Positions 36,026 through 45,000 of a stretch of DNA of 64,000 nt are shown one piece after another. The stretch spans positions 20,842 through 84,841 of the forward strand of contig CALXRI010000005.1 in the NCBI GenBank assembly GCA_944390795.1, read 5' to 3'. The first letter of the stretch is position 1. Each line of letters opens with the position of its first letter. Made by a program: the position numbers and the translations under genes. The notes under the pieces are model-generated. The model made no database searches. It worked only from the letters and a program-made list of their open reading frames with translations, and was not told the origin of the DNA. Source of the DNA: an uncultured Victivallales bacterium (GTDB lineage: Bacteria > Verrucomicrobiota > Lentisphaeria > Victivallales > UBA1829).

Positions 36026-37252
36026 TCAGTCCTTGAACATGAACTTTTCACCGTAACCGTAGTGCTCGACGACGTAATCCACATCCTTGTCGCCGCGGCC
36101 GCTGCAGTTGACAAGAATCGCGCCGCTGCTCATCTCCTTTGCACGGCGCATGGCATAGGCGACCGCGTGCGCACTCTCCAGAGCCGGAATGATTCCCTCA
36201 TAGCGCGAAAGCTTGAAGAACGCGTCTATCGCCTCTTCGTCGCTGGCGGTGACATAGTTGACACGCCCGAGATCGCGCCAGAAGGCGTGCTCGGGACCGA
36301 CGCCCGGATAGTCGAGCCCGCTGGCAATGGAATAAACAGGCGACGGGCTGCCGTCCTCCTCCTGGAGCAGGATGCTCTCGAAGCCGTGCAGAATGCCGCG
36401 TTTTCCGAATGCCATCGACGCCGCGTGATCCCCGGTTTTCGGTCCTCTGCCCAGCGGTTCGACTCCGCAGATCTCCACGGGATCGTTCAGGAATGCCGCG
36501 AACATGCCCGCGGAGTTGCTGCCGCCGCCGACGCAGGCGCAGACGACATCCGGGAAAATGCCGGTCATTTCCAGGAACTGTTCGCGCGCCTCGAGTCCGA
36601 CGCACATCTGGAAATCGCGCACCATCTGCGGGAACGGATGCGGACCGAGCGCCGATCCGATGCAGTAGATCGCATCCTTGTATTCCCGGAGATACGCCTC
36701 GAACGCCGCATCGACCGCCTCCTTCAGGGTCTTGAGCCCGTGCGTGACGGGAACCACATTTGCGCCGAGGATTTTCATGCGCGTCACGTTCGGGGCCTGC
36801 TTGGCGATATCGACTTCCCCCATGTAAATGTCGCATTTCAAACCGAAATAGGCGGCGGCGGTCGCAAGGGCCACGCCGTGCTGTCCCGCACCGGTTTCGG
36901 CAATGAGCTTCTTCTTGCCCATGAATTTGGCAAGGAGGCCCTCCCCCATGCAGTGATTGAGCTTGTGCGCGCCGGTATGGTTCAGGTCCTCGCGCTTCAG
37001 ATAGATCTGGCATCCGGTCTTCAGCTTGCGGGAAAGTCTGTCGCAATGGTAGACGGGAGTCGGGCGGCCCTGAAACTCCTTGCGGATGCGCCGGAGTTCG
37101 TTGATGAACTGTGCGGAATGGCAGATCGCATTGTATGCTTCCGTGATTTCCTTGAACACGGGAACCAGTTCCGGCGGCAGGATGGCTCCGCCGTATTCTC
37201 CGTAACGGCCGTTTTTGTCGGGATACTGTTTGAAATAACTCCTGTAATCCAT
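36026..37252 (-). CDS. trpB: Tryptophan synthase beta chain (orphan)
   Basis: TrpB joins indole and serine to make tryptophan, with pyridoxal phosphate. The 408 aa contain [14 protein letters not shown], then [17 protein letters not shown] with the PLP lysine. [17 protein letters not shown] holds the catalytic Glu, and the phosphate loop is GGGSNSAG. This is the TrpB1 type that normally pairs with TrpA, yet no trp genes flank it. The start with AGAGG was preferred over a longer open frame. A promoter (TTGCAA-17-TACATT) lies 40 bp upstream. Confidence 0.93.
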   Translation of the reverse strand: MDYRSYFKQYPDKNGRYGEYGGAILPPELVPVFKEITEAYNAICHSAQFINELRRIRKEFQGRPTPVYHCDRLSRKLKTGCQIYLKREDLNHTGAHKLNHCMGEGLLAKFMGKKKLIAETGAGQHGVALATAAAYFGLKCDIYMGEVDIAKQAPNVTRMKILGANVVPVTHGLKTLKEAVDAAFEAYLREYKDAIYCIGSALGPHPFPQMVRDFQMCVGLEAREQFLEMTGIFPDVVCACVGGGSNSAGMFAAFLNDPVEICGVEPLGRGPKTGDHAASMAFGKRGILHGFESILLQEEDGSPSPVYSIASGLDYPGVGPEHAFWRDLGRVNYVTASDEEAIDAFFKLSRYEGIIPALESAHAVAYAMRRAKEMSSGAILVNCSGRGDKDVDYVVEHYGYGEKFMFKD

Positions 37253-37291
37253 TTGATCCTCTCCAGATTTAAAGATCGAACATTTCCGGAT

Positions 37292-37320
37292 AATGTAGCA
37301 TGAAAACAGCGTGTTTGCAA
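37292..37320 (-). promoter_or_regulatory. Promoter of trpB
   Basis: On the minus strand TTGCAA, a 17-bp spacer and TACATT. No leader peptide or T-box-like structure is apparent in the 40-nt leader. Confidence 0.55.
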
Positions 37321-37416
37321 ATCCGGAAGGCGGCGGGAAAACGGGAATCATGTTTCCATCAGAACATCCGCCGGGAGCGGACGAGGTTTTTCTTTCCGCA
37401 ATTATCCGGGAAAAAC

Positions 37417-37444
37417 TTGCATTTTCCCCGGATGGCAATATAGT
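37417..37444 (+). promoter_or_regulatory. Promoter of tRNA-Arg
   Basis: TTGCAT, a 16-bp spacer and TATAGT are placed about 27 bp before the tRNA. An alternative -10, TAGTAT, gives an 18-bp spacer. Confidence 0.5.
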
Positions 37445-37470
37445 ATGTTTTCCGGGAAAACCCTTTCCCT

Positions 37471-37546
37471 GCCCCGATAGCTCAGGGGATAGAGCAGCAG
37501 TTTCCTAAACTGTTGGTCGCAGGTTCAAATCCTGTTCGGGGTACCA
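37471..37546 (+). tRNA. tRNA-Arg (anticodon CCU)
   Basis: The 76-nt gene folds as a full cloverleaf: a 7-bp acceptor stem with a G-U closing pair, a 4-bp D stem, anticodon loop TTCCTAA giving CCU (reads AGG), T loop TTCAAAT, and an encoded 3' CCA. It lies between trpB and the PLP-binding protein gene on the opposite strand. Confidence 0.95.
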
Positions 37547-37558
37547 GCTTTTTCTTTT

Positions 37559-38242
37559 TCAGCGGCGTCCGAAAATCGCAGTGCCGATTCGGACAATCGT
37601 CGCGCCTTCGGCAATTGCCGCCGGATAATCCGAGCTCATCCCCATCGAAAGCTCCGGAAGCTGCACGGCAAGCTCACATTCCAGGCGGTCCCGCATGGCG
37701 CGCAGCCCGGCAAAGGTTTCATGAAGCCGCGCTTCGGATGCGTCGAATTCCGCCATTGTCATCAGTCCACGGAGCCGGAGATGTTGCATTTTCAGCGCGC
37801 GGGAAGCAATTTCCCGGATTTCCCCGTAATCGCGGAGACCGAATTTCGACGCCTCGCCGGAAATGTTCACCTCCAGAAGAACGTTCATGATTTTTCCGTG
37901 CTGTTCCGCCGCTTTCGCAATCCGTTCAAGGAGCTTTCCCGAATCGACGGAGTGAATCCATGACGCATGTTCGACGGCCTTTGCCGCCTTGTTGGACTGC
38001 AGATGCCCGATCAGATGCCATTCGATATCCGCGGGAAGAAGCGGCGCCTTGGCTTCAAGCTCCTGCACGCGGTTTTCCCCGAACATGCGCTGGCCCGCAT
38101 CATAGGCTTCTTTCACGTCTTCCGCTGGAAAAGTTTTCGAAACCGCCAGAAGCCGGACGGAATCTGCGGCACGCGATGCCTTCCGCACCTCGTCTGCAAC
38201 GGCTTCCCGGACTTCAGAAAGATTGCGCGCGATTGCGGACAT
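37559..38242 (-). CDS. YggS-family pyridoxal phosphate-binding protein
   Basis: This 227-aa PLP-binding protein of the YggS/PLPBP family helps balance vitamin B6 and amino-acid pools and has no known catalysis. LAVSKTFP holds the PLP lysine near residue 36. FGENRVQEL, WHLIGHLQSNK and LRGLMTM are family motifs, and the C-terminal LSMGMSSDYPAAIAEGATIVRIGTAIFG is complete. I chose the ATG with GGAGG upstream, five codons after a first ATG. It starts two bases after the stop of the CysE-M29 fusion gene, so the two are coupled. Confidence 0.92.
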   Translation of the reverse strand: MSAIARNLSEVREAVADEVRKASRAADSVRLLAVSKTFPAEDVKEAYDAGQRMFGENRVQELEAKAPLLPADIEWHLIGHLQSNKAAKAVEHASWIHSVDSGKLLERIAKAAEQHGKIMNVLLEVNISGEASKFGLRDYGEIREIASRALKMQHLRLRGLMTMAEFDASEARLHETFAGLRAMRDRLECELAVQLPELSMGMSSDYPAAIAEGATIVRIGTAIFGRR

Positions 38243-38244
38243 GT

Positions 38245-40188
38245 TCAGATCCTCCATTCCCCGTCTTCGATTACAAGACGTCCGTCGATGCAGACCGACG
38301 GCTTGCGGATGACGCAGTCGATGTGAATTGGCACATCGTTGTCTCCGCCCATTCCGCGGCTGTTGCCGAAAGCGAGATGAATGGTGCCCTTGACTTTTTC
38401 ATCCTCCAGCAGATTTCCGCCGATTTTCAGGAAGGGATTCGTTCCGATCCCGAATTCGGCAAGGACAAACCCTTTTTCCCCGACGGAACCGAGCGCCTTT
38501 TCCAGCAGTTTTGCGCGCTCCCCCTCGAATCCGCAGGCGGAACCGTTCCGGACCGTAATGGAGCAGGGCGCATCCCCCTCCTTCCAGGGGAAACTGCCGA
38601 TGGAGGCATCCGCCACGATCCGGCCGTTCGCAGTTCCCGGGTTCGGGACGCCGTAAGCCTCGCCCGCCGGGATATTGCCGACATTTCCGGCTTCGGCGTA
38701 GATTGCGTCGTCGTTCAGACAAGGCACGAGCCCGAACTCGAACGAAATATCGGTTCCGAGTTTCGTCACGACCCGGACCTTGTGATGCTTTCCGGGAAAA
38801 CAGGAGACCCACTTTTCTCCATCCGCGCGGAGCTGTTCCGGCTCGACTTTCATGGCGCGCGCAAAGATCTCATCCGTGATGCCGGGGAGCGTGCAGCCGC
38901 GGACGCCGCCGGACCGTGCGGCGGTCATCGCGGGACAATGTGTCAGGGAATTGCATGTCGGCGCAATCACAATATTATGATGCGTCATCATTTCCCTGGT
39001 TTCCGGATCGGGATCCGCTCCGTTGCGCTCGGTGACTTCGATCATGCGCGGCGTCAGAAGCAGTCCGAGCGCACAGGAGGCGTCGATGAAGGCGTGCGCC
39101 ACATTGCGTGTCGTGCGGTCATAGATCAGCAGTATGGTTTCGTCCTTTCTGACCTGAACGGATTTTGTCAGAACCGCCTTCGCCGCATCGAGCATCTCAT
39201 GCCTCATCGTTTCCGGCAGAAGCTCCCAGGAGGAAACGGCGTTTTTCGGATTCGGCTTCGAGATCGTGAGCTGCGGCGGGGAAATGGAGATTTTGGTGCC
39301 CGGCTCGACATTGTCGGTGATCCAGACATTGCCGCCGATGATCGCGTCATGCCCGATCGTCACGGCGCCGAGAATCGTCGCCCCGGCATAGATCGTCACA
39401 TTGTCCTCGATGGTCGGATGGCGCTTGTTGCCCTTGATGATCTTGCCGCAGGCGTCCTTCGGAAAGGAGAGCGCCCCGAGCGTGACCCCCTGGTAGATTT
39501 TCACGCCGGAACCGATCTCGGCGGTCTCCCCGATCACAACGCCGGTGCCATGGTCGATGAAGATGCCGCGCCCGAGCTTCGCGCCCGGATGAATGTCGAT
39601 TCCGGTGATCCGGTGGGCGTATTCGCCGAGCATCCGCGGAATCAGGGGGACTTTCTTTTCATACAGACGGTGCGCAATGCGCTGAATCGTGATCGCCTTG
39701 ATGCCCGGATAGCTCAGGACGATTTCATCCAGCGTCTTCGCCGCCGGATCGCCGTCGAACGCCGCCTGAATGTCCAGCTTCATCCGCACGCGGATCTCGG
39801 GAAGGGAGGAGAGAAGAAAGAGCGCCGCGTCCTCGGCGTCGCGGAGGCAGTCGCATCCGGGTTTGTTCAGAAGCTCGCAGTTGTAGCGGAGCGAACGGAA
39901 GATCACATCACGGAGCTCATGAAAACAGCGCGAGACAATCTCCCCGACGGAATAGCGCAGGTTGTCCAGCGACTGCGGCTCGCGTTCGCCGAATCCCGGA
40001 AAGACGATCTCGAAAAGATCGTGCAGAATGGCCAGAATCTCGGATTCGCGGGGCAGATTGCTGCCTTCGCTGTGATTGACTCCGTTGCCGTCGGCATAGG
40101 TCCGGCAGATTTTTTCCACCAGATCGTCGATATATTCCGTCGTAATGCCCGTTCCGGACAAGGATTTTCCCCTGCTGCACTCTGTCAT
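38245..40188 (-). CDS. Serine O-acetyltransferase (CysE/EpsC type) fused to an M29-family aminopeptidase
   Basis: This 647-aa protein has two complete enzymes in one uninterrupted frame. Residues 1-315 match EpsC-type serine acetyltransferase, with left-handed helix motifs such as [21 protein letters not shown] and [23 protein letters not shown] (acetyl-CoA and serine sites). Residues about 320-647 match M29 metalloaminopeptidases. All five expected metal ligands are visible: Glu510 (PAGE), Glu578 (LAEFG), His604 (IHLAFG), His622 and Asp624 (IHID). An internal ATG at Met328 has only a weak ribosome site, so the fusion appears genuine. The ribosome site AGGAG is good. It sits between yicC and yggS. 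Confidence 0.85.
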   Translation of the reverse strand: MTECSRGKSLSGTGITTEYIDDLVEKICRTYADGNGVNHSEGSNLPRESEILAILHDLFEIVFPGFGEREPQSLDNLRYSVGEIVSRCFHELRDVIFRSLRYNCELLNKPGCDCLRDAEDAALFLLSSLPEIRVRMKLDIQAAFDGDPAAKTLDEIVLSYPGIKAITIQRIAHRLYEKKVPLIPRMLGEYAHRITGIDIHPGAKLGRGIFIDHGTGVVIGETAEIGSGVKIYQGVTLGALSFPKDACGKIIKGNKRHPTIEDNVTIYAGATILGAVTIGHDAIIGGNVWITDNVEPGTKISISPPQLTISKPNPKNAVSSWELLPETMRHEMLDAAKAVLTKSVQVRKDETILLIYDRTTRNVAHAFIDASCALGLLLTPRMIEVTERNGADPDPETREMMTHHNIVIAPTCNSLTHCPAMTAARSGGVRGCTLPGITDEIFARAMKVEPEQLRADGEKWVSCFPGKHHKVRVVTKLGTDISFEFGLVPCLNDDAIYAEAGNVGNIPAGEAYGVPNPGTANGRIVADASIGSFPWKEGDAPCSITVRNGSACGFEGERAKLLEKALGSVGEKGFVLAEFGIGTNPFLKIGGNLLEDEKVKGTIHLAFGNSRGMGGDNDVPIHIDCVIRKPSVCIDGRLVIEDGEWRI

Positions 40189-40197
40189 GAAAAGCTC

Positions 40198-41088
40198 CTA
40201 TTCTATATTCTGTATCTGCTCGCGGATCTGTTCCGTCGCGGTTTTCAGCTGGACAATCAGAGGGGAAATCTCCACGGAGGCGGCCTTGTTGCCGAGCGTG
40301 TTGATTTCGCGGAAAATCTCCTGTGTCAGAAAATCCATGTTTCTGCCGCGCGAATCGAGCTTGTCGTTCAGAAACGCAAGATAATGGCTGAAATGGCTCC
40401 GCAGACGCGTGATCTCCTCCGTGACGTCGCACTTGTCGGCGAAAATGACCAGTTCGCGGAGCACGCGTTCATCGTTGAGATCAAGATCAAGTCCGGCGTC
40501 CTTGAGTTTCTGAAGGAGCCTGTCGCGCTGTTTCAGAGGCAGATCCTTCGCAAGCGGCTCGATTTGATCCACGATTCCGGAAAGCTCCCCGATTTTCGCG
40601 ATCAGCGCCAGCCGGAGGTTCTCCCCCTCGGTTTCACGCATTTTCACCAGATTGTCCAGCGCGATCGAACAGGCGCGAAGCAGAATCTCCGTATTTTCCG
40701 GCAGAGAGAAATCAATCGACGTCTGATCCACGACGCCGGGAACAAGCAGCATTTCGGAGAGACTCAGCCCCCCCCCGAGGTCGAATTCCGCGTTGAGGTC
40801 CAGCGCCTGGTCGACCAGCGCCCGGACGTTTGTGCGGTTGATGCTCACGGTTGCGCCCGCCGGAGAATTCTTCGCGGGAACAAATTCCACCCGGAGCGTC
40901 AGCGCCCCGCGGCTGATTCGCGCCGCAACAGTCTGCCGGAGCAGGCCCTCGCAGGACGCCATGTCGCGCGGCAGGTTGAACTTCAGTTCGAACTGCTTCC
41001 GGTTCACGGAAGAGATTTCGACACGGAACGCCAGCGTTCCGTCCGCACCGGACGCTTCCCCGCGCCCGAAACCGGTCATGCTTCTCAT
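40198..41088 (-). CDS. YicC-family endoribonuclease
   Basis: This 296-aa protein belongs to the YicC/YloC family of endoribonucleases involved in RNA decay. The start MRSMTGFGRGEASG is the family signature. VEISSVNRKQFELKFNLP and the ending SRGRNMDFLTQEIFREINTLGNKAA are conserved. Between them is a long helical region. The ATG has GGAGA upstream and overlaps the preceding lipoprotein stop (ATGA), giving coupled translation. The next gene starts 10 bp beyond its stop. Confidence 0.92.
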   Translation of the reverse strand: MRSMTGFGRGEASGADGTLAFRVEISSVNRKQFELKFNLPRDMASCEGLLRQTVAARISRGALTLRVEFVPAKNSPAGATVSINRTNVRALVDQALDLNAEFDLGGGLSLSEMLLVPGVVDQTSIDFSLPENTEILLRACSIALDNLVKMRETEGENLRLALIAKIGELSGIVDQIEPLAKDLPLKQRDRLLQKLKDAGLDLDLNDERVLRELVIFADKCDVTEEITRLRSHFSHYLAFLNDKLDSRGRNMDFLTQEIFREINTLGNKAASVEISPLIVQLKTATEQIREQIQNIE

Positions 41089-41930
41089 GGTTTCTCCGCT
41101 TTCTGCTTCTGGGCAACCGCCTCGGGTGCGCCCGGTTTCTCCGCCGGAAGGAGATCCGCTTTCACCGTAAAGCGTTCCAGTCTCGACTTCTCCAGATACA
41201 TGCCGCTGGCAGGCGACCAGCCCGCAAGCGTATCCCCGGCAAAACCCGTGATGACGATGACATGATTCGCGTCATCCGCCTTCCAGATCAGCGAGTACTG
41301 CACCTGATCCTTTCTCCGGGCAAGGCTTTTGAGATAGGATTCCCAGGCGGAATCGTCGGCCTCCTCCTGGTTCCGCATATATTTCAGATTGAAATCGGTC
41401 CGCAGGACCTCGGCTTCGGAAAACCGCACGCGGTTCCGTTCGGTTCGCGTGAGATAAAGCATATTGTTCATCACATACATCACGGCGGCGGTGCGGGCGC
41501 TTTCATAGGCCTTGTCGACCGGACGGAGGGTTTTGTACACCAGCTTCAGCGGCTGCCAGAACCGCATCGAACGCTCCCCGGAACCGATGACGACCACGGA
41601 GTGACCGAGTCCCGGCGGATTCCAGACGAAACTGGAGGCCATGTAATCGTGATACGGAGCCTTGATCGGCTTGTCATCCTCCAGATTGCGCGGAAGATGC
41701 GCGTATTCCTCGAATTTCATCGGTTCATACGGAAAGATTTCATCCTCCCATATTTCAGGCGTCGCATACCGGATGAAATTGCGCTGAGGCTCGGTCAGGT
41801 CCCTGGTGCGTTCGAGCGCATAGGCGCGCGCTTTTTCCACGGCATGGTCGGTATCGTCGGTACGGCATGCTCCGCAGACAGCCAGCAGGGCGAACGCAAG
41901 CGTCGTCATTGCAATTCTGTGTTTCAGCAT
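41085..41930 (-). CDS. Hypothetical lipoprotein
   Basis: I do not recognise this 281-aa protein. It begins with a signal peptide (MLKHRIAMTTLAFALLAVCGAC) whose lipobox could be either LAVC or CGAC, so it is probably a membrane-anchored lipoprotein. The mature part is mixed alpha/beta with many aromatic residues, for example SSFVWNPPGLGHSVVVIGSGERSM. The tail is rich in Ala, Lys, Pro and Glu. It is first in the run with yicC and has its own promoter. Coupling to an RNase gene suggests nothing specific. Confidence 0.7.
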   Translation of the reverse strand: MLKHRIAMTTLAFALLAVCGACRTDDTDHAVEKARAYALERTRDLTEPQRNFIRYATPEIWEDEIFPYEPMKFEEYAHLPRNLEDDKPIKAPYHDYMASSFVWNPPGLGHSVVVIGSGERSMRFWQPLKLVYKTLRPVDKAYESARTAAVMYVMNNMLYLTRTERNRVRFSEAEVLRTDFNLKYMRNQEEADDSAWESYLKSLARRKDQVQYSLIWKADDANHVIVITGFAGDTLAGWSPASGMYLEKSRLERFTVKADLLPAEKPGAPEAVAQKQKAEKP

Positions 41931-41969
41931 ACACTCAGTCCTTTCGCGGCAAAATTAATTCATTCCGTT

Positions 41970-41997
41970 AATATAACCGCAATCGCCGCGGAAACAA
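41970..41997 (-). promoter_or_regulatory. Promoter of the lipoprotein-yicC run
   Basis: On the minus strand TTGTTT, a 16-bp spacer and TATATT lie 40 bp before the ATG. Confidence 0.5.
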
Positions 41998-42122
41998 ACG
42001 CCGCTCCGGATGAATCATGAAAAAAAGCGCACCGGAGCTCCCCTGTCTTTGACGGTTTTCCTCCCCGGTACCGAAAAAAAACACCGTATTTCACGGAAAA
42101 TCTCTTTGACGCTTATGGAAGA

Positions 42123-42251
42123 ATGAAAACCGCAGCGCAAAAGAGTCCGGAACGGGAACAGCGCGGAGGCGGACGCCGCAACGCACGGGGCGGACGGCGG
42201 AAACAGGAAAAACGCATCGGACCCGATGCGGAAAAGGAAAGGACGGCCTGA
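42123..42251 (+). CDS. Possible small basic peptide, 42 aa
   Basis: The frame encodes a very basic peptide (MKTAAQKSPEREQRGGGRRN...). Its stop is one base from the start of the tail-tube-like gene, suggesting coupling. The ribosome site is poor (GGAAG almost touching the ATG) and no family is recognised. It is the only coding candidate in the 322-bp gap at 41931-42252. Confidence 0.25.
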   Translation: MKTAAQKSPEREQRGGGRRNARGGRRKQEKRIGPDAEKERTA

Positions 42252-42252
42252 C

Positions 42253-42600
42253 ATGGCAAAACAGTTCGGCATCATCACCACAACCACGGGAATCTCGGGG
42301 ATCGTCGTCAACTCCCTCACCAGAAACCGCACCGCGGAAATCGCCGAGGCGCGCAATGAAAAGGGACAGGTGACCGATCTCAAGGCCTATTCCACCGGAG
42401 AAACCATCAGCGTGACCGGGCTCCTTGACGCGGAAGCGATCACGATTGAGCCAGGCTCCAAACTCACGCTCGGCGAAAAGGACTACATCATCGAAAGCGT
42501 CGACCAGAACGAAACCAACACCGGCTATGCCGAAGTGACCCTCTCGGCACGCACCGCGGATTCCGCCGAAATCGATCCCTACGCGGCGGAAACGGTGTAA
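42253..42600 (+). CDS. Small phage-like structural protein, possibly tail tube
   Basis: This 115-aa, beta-rich protein begins MAKQFGIITTTTGISGIVVN. The middle reads AEIAEARNEKGQVTDLKAYSTGE and the end TNTGYAEVTLSARTADS. Short proteins of this pattern occur in phages of PVC bacteria near tail genes, and I take it as a possible tail-tube or head-tail protein. That is family resemblance from memory plus position, not proof. It opens the tail-like island. The ATG with an upstream AAAGG stretch is preferred over one nine codons earlier. Confidence 0.5.
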   Translation: MAKQFGIITTTTGISGIVVNSLTRNRTAEIAEARNEKGQVTDLKAYSTGETISVTGLLDAEAITIEPGSKLTLGEKDYIIESVDQNETNTGYAEVTLSARTADSAEIDPYAAETV

Positions 42601-42631
42601 TGCGGTCCGGCGCCCTTGTTACGGAGAGGAA

Positions 42632-42732
42632 GATTTCGCGCTGTGCGCGACCGGCGGTTCGCCGCCGGACCGCGACAAGGGTCAAAGCTCCTTGACCCCG
42701 GGAAAAATGCGCCCGCATTTTTCCGTCTTTTC
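42632..42732 (+). repeat. Multi-hairpin repeat, copy R3, ending in a terminator-like stem
   Basis: The copy starts GATTTCG. Hairpins: CGCGC-TGT-GCGCG (42637-42649), CCGGCGG-TTCG-CCGCCGG (42651-42668), CAAGG...CCTTG (42676-42694), and an 11-bp stem GGAAAAATGCG/CGCATTTTTCC (42701-42724) followed by a T-rich run. It is the same element as R4 on the other strand at 54.8 kb, with compensatory changes in two stems. It fills most of the 208-bp gap before the next gene. Confidence 0.85.
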
Positions 42733-42808
42733 TGTAAGGGAAATACGGAAAATGCAAATGAAGACATAAACGGAACAGTGAAAATAAACAAACACGGAGG
42801 CGTTTCTC

Positions 42809-43522
42809 ATGTTTACGGCAAACCAGCTCAGAACCCTTGCCGCATCGGCGGAATTCCAGAGGCTTCTTGCGGAAGACCCGCATCTGCGGGAACTGGAAGA
42901 CTCGCAATATGACAGACGGGATGAGTATCTCGGACTGAGAAACGCCCTCCGTTTTTCCTTCAGCCTCGGGCCGCTGGAACTCCATCCGCCGACCCCGGCC
43001 CTCTGGGCGTATCTCTGGGCGACAGGCAACGCCTATGCTTCAGACTTCGAACATGCGGACGATCTGGATACGGACATCGCCGTCTTCCTGCTTTCACGCA
43101 AATGGGAGGAACTGCAACGCCCGCCGGCGGAGATTGCCGCCGCGGCTATCGGCTTCTGCGGAAAAAACGGGATCGACTACGGGGAAGCGGGAAACCTGAT
43201 CTGCGAACTGATCTCCCGGGCCTTCCGTCCGCTGCGGATGCTGCCGGAACATGCCGCGGAGAAAGGGTCCGCGCCGCCGGCCTTTGACATCAACTGGCTC
43301 ACGAGACTCTGTTCGACGGTCGCGCGGGAAAGCAACGAGAGCGCCTCCCATGTGATGTTCGAAATGAGTCTGGCCGCATGCTGTTTCTATTTCATACAGG
43401 CGATGCGGCGGAAAAACCCCGGGGCGGACATCCGCAGACGGAGCAATGCGGAACTCCGCCGGGAAATTTACGAATACACGATGCATCTGGCGGAGGAGTA
43501 TCTCCGTGCCGGCGGCAGGTGA
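42809..43522 (+). CDS. Phage-like protein, possibly tail assembly chaperone
   Basis: I do not recognise this 237-aa protein with certainty. It is alpha-helical and soluble. The C-terminal part SHVMFEMSLAACCFYFIQAMRR...EYTMHLAEEYL resembles small helical proteins found between the tail tube and tape measure genes of tailed phages. Position fits: after the tube-like gene and before the tape-measure-like gene. The ribosome site CGGAGG is good. It lies 76 bp after hairpin repeat R3, whose terminal stem looks like a terminator, so it may be attenuated or transcribed separately (inference). Confidence 0.5.
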   Translation: MFTANQLRTLAASAEFQRLLAEDPHLRELEDSQYDRRDEYLGLRNALRFSFSLGPLELHPPTPALWAYLWATGNAYASDFEHADDLDTDIAVFLLSRKWEELQRPPAEIAAAAIGFCGKNGIDYGEAGNLICELISRAFRPLRMLPEHAAEKGSAPPAFDINWLTRLCSTVARESNESASHVMFEMSLAACCFYFIQAMRRKNPGADIRRRSNAELRREIYEYTMHLAEEYLRAGGR

Positions 43523-43527
43523 TTCCG

Positions 43528-43956
43528 TCAGGACTTTTCGCGCTGGAGTTTCAGGAGCTGGCGCGTATTGAACGCCGTTTCGGAAATGGCGCGGACCACC
43601 TGCGACAATCCGAACATGAGCAATGCGTTCAAAAGAACGATGCCGACCGCGTACAGAGTTGTTCCGGCCCCGGCAAAATCCCGTTGAACAATCAGGATCA
43701 CCGAGCCGGCAAGACAGAAAAGAAACAAAGCCAGAGAGACATATCCGAGGATATTGAAAATTATGGAAAGGAGCGGAGCTTTGAACTTTTCCTCCGCATT
43801 GACGGGTTTTGCCTGGAGGGGCGCAGGCGGCACAGAAGGAACGGGAGAGTTTTCAATTGTAAATTCCTGTTTGCATTTCTGGCATTCGATCCGGCGCCCG
43901 AGATACTGCGGTTCAACTTCGTAGACCTGTTTGCAATGCGGACATGTTGTGTGCAT
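43528..43956 (-). CDS. Zinc-ribbon membrane protein (opposite-strand cargo gene)
   Basis: The 142-aa protein starts with an MJ0042-type zinc ribbon, CPHCKQVYEVEPQYLGRRIECQKC, then a Pro-rich linker. Two membrane helices follow (IIFNILGYVSLALFLFCLAGSVILIV and GTTLYAVGIVLLNALLMFGL). It is encoded against the direction of the tail genes and converges with the 237-aa gene. It has a consensus promoter of its own, TTGACA-17-TATATT. That pattern is typical of a moron, a cargo gene expressed in the dormant state. The function is unknown; membrane placement would suit exclusion or sensing. Confidence 0.7.
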   Translation of the reverse strand: MHTTCPHCKQVYEVEPQYLGRRIECQKCKQEFTIENSPVPSVPPAPLQAKPVNAEEKFKAPLLSIIFNILGYVSLALFLFCLAGSVILIVQRDFAGAGTTLYAVGIVLLNALLMFGLSQVVRAISETAFNTRQLLKLQREKS

Positions 43957-43989
43957 GACTACCCTCTTTTTGTTTGTTTTCGATATGCT

Positions 43990-44018
43990 AATATAAAAGA
44001 AACATCAAACAATGTCAA
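43990..44018 (-). promoter_or_regulatory. Consensus promoter of the zinc-ribbon membrane protein
   Basis: On the minus strand TTGACA, a 17-bp spacer and TATATT lie 34 bp before the ATG. It has the best -35/-10 match in the window. Confidence 0.75.
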
Positions 44019-44057
44019 ATAATAAAAATCAAAAATCATCGAAAAAAAAGAGAAAGA

Positions 44058-44576
44058 TCACTTTTCCGGACTGTCCGGGGGGCTGTCATTGCCGGAAATC
44101 GTCAGACTTGGCGGAATATTATCCGCCACCGTGTATGGCGATTCGCTCATGCGATACTCGTATTCTGCTATCAGATACGGGATCAGGCCTCTCATGGAAA
44201 CAAGCAGCATCACAAACACGGTGGCCAGAAACCAGCCACCAAACAGTATTGCAATTCCCACATCGGTTCCCGGATGTTGTTTCCCGATGCAAAAAGCGGC
44301 AGGAATCGCCCCCCCAAACGCAAATATCGCCATCCATCCCCACACATCGCCAAGAAAAAGACGTCGGCGGATTCGGCGCTTGAGACGGTAAAGATCGGGG
44401 TTCTCGCGACCATTGAACGTGAGATACTCCGCCGGAATCGGGGGCGGAAAAAAATCCTGCCAGTACAAGATCATCAATAGACCGAATATCACAAAGGCGC
44501 CGGCCGGAGCGGTACAGAGCAGAACAACAATCACTATGAATTTCCACGGCTGGCGCTGATACCATCGCAATTCCAT
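44058..44576 (-). CDS. Membrane protein, tandem paralogue copy 1
   Basis: This 172-aa protein starts MELRWYQRQPWKFIVIVVLL. It has three or four membrane helices and a basic cytoplasmic stretch, RLKRRIRRRLFLGDVWGW. It is a near copy of the gene at 44646-45155, identical over most of its length. The difference is concentrated in one segment between two helices: FCIGKQHPGTDVGIAI here versus YRFGEGDGALVI. The ribosome site AAGGAG fixes the start. It lies 69 bp after copy 2, probably on the same transcript. I recognise no family. Confidence 0.7.
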   Translation of the reverse strand: MELRWYQRQPWKFIVIVVLLCTAPAGAFVIFGLLMILYWQDFFPPPIPAEYLTFNGRENPDLYRLKRRIRRRLFLGDVWGWMAIFAFGGAIPAAFCIGKQHPGTDVGIAILFGGWFLATVFVMLLVSMRGLIPYLIAEYEYRMSESPYTVADNIPPSLTISGNDSPPDSPEK

Positions 44577-45000
44577 CGCACACTCCTTCAGGATTTTTTC
44601 ATTCAAAATTTCCGCAAAAGAAAACCACTGGCGGTAAGAGGCGGATCATTTCTCCGGACTGTCCGGGGGGCTGTCATTGCCGGAAATCGTCAGACTTGGC
44701 GGAATATTATCCGCCACCGTGTATGGCGATTCGCTCATGCGATACTCGTATTCTGCTATCAGATACGGGATCAGGCCTCTCATGGAAACAAGCAGCATCA
44801 CAAACACGGTGGCCAGAAACCAGCCACCAAACAATATTACAAGTGCTCCGTCACCTTCACCAAAACGATAAGCGGCAGGAATCGCCCCTCCAAATGCAAA
44901 TACAGCCATCCATCCCCACACATCGGCAAGAAAAAGACGCCGGCGGATTCGGCGCTTGAGACGGTAAAGATCGGGTTTCTCGCGACCATTGAACGTGAGA
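44062..45000. repeat. Tandem duplication of about 0.5 kb
   Basis: The stretches 44062-44570 and 44650-45146 are nearly identical in DNA, apart from a divergent block at about 44232-44290 versus 44820-44875. Sharp borders of near-identity around one variable block suggest recent duplication followed by local replacement or strong selection. Confidence 0.8.

Noticed and set aside
37960..41265. A 1101-codon open frame on the plus strand
   Set aside because: It lies antisense to yggS, the CysE-M29 fusion and yicC, which have clear families, ribosome sites and overlaps. The plus-strand product is rich in Arg, His and Pro and has no recognisable motif.
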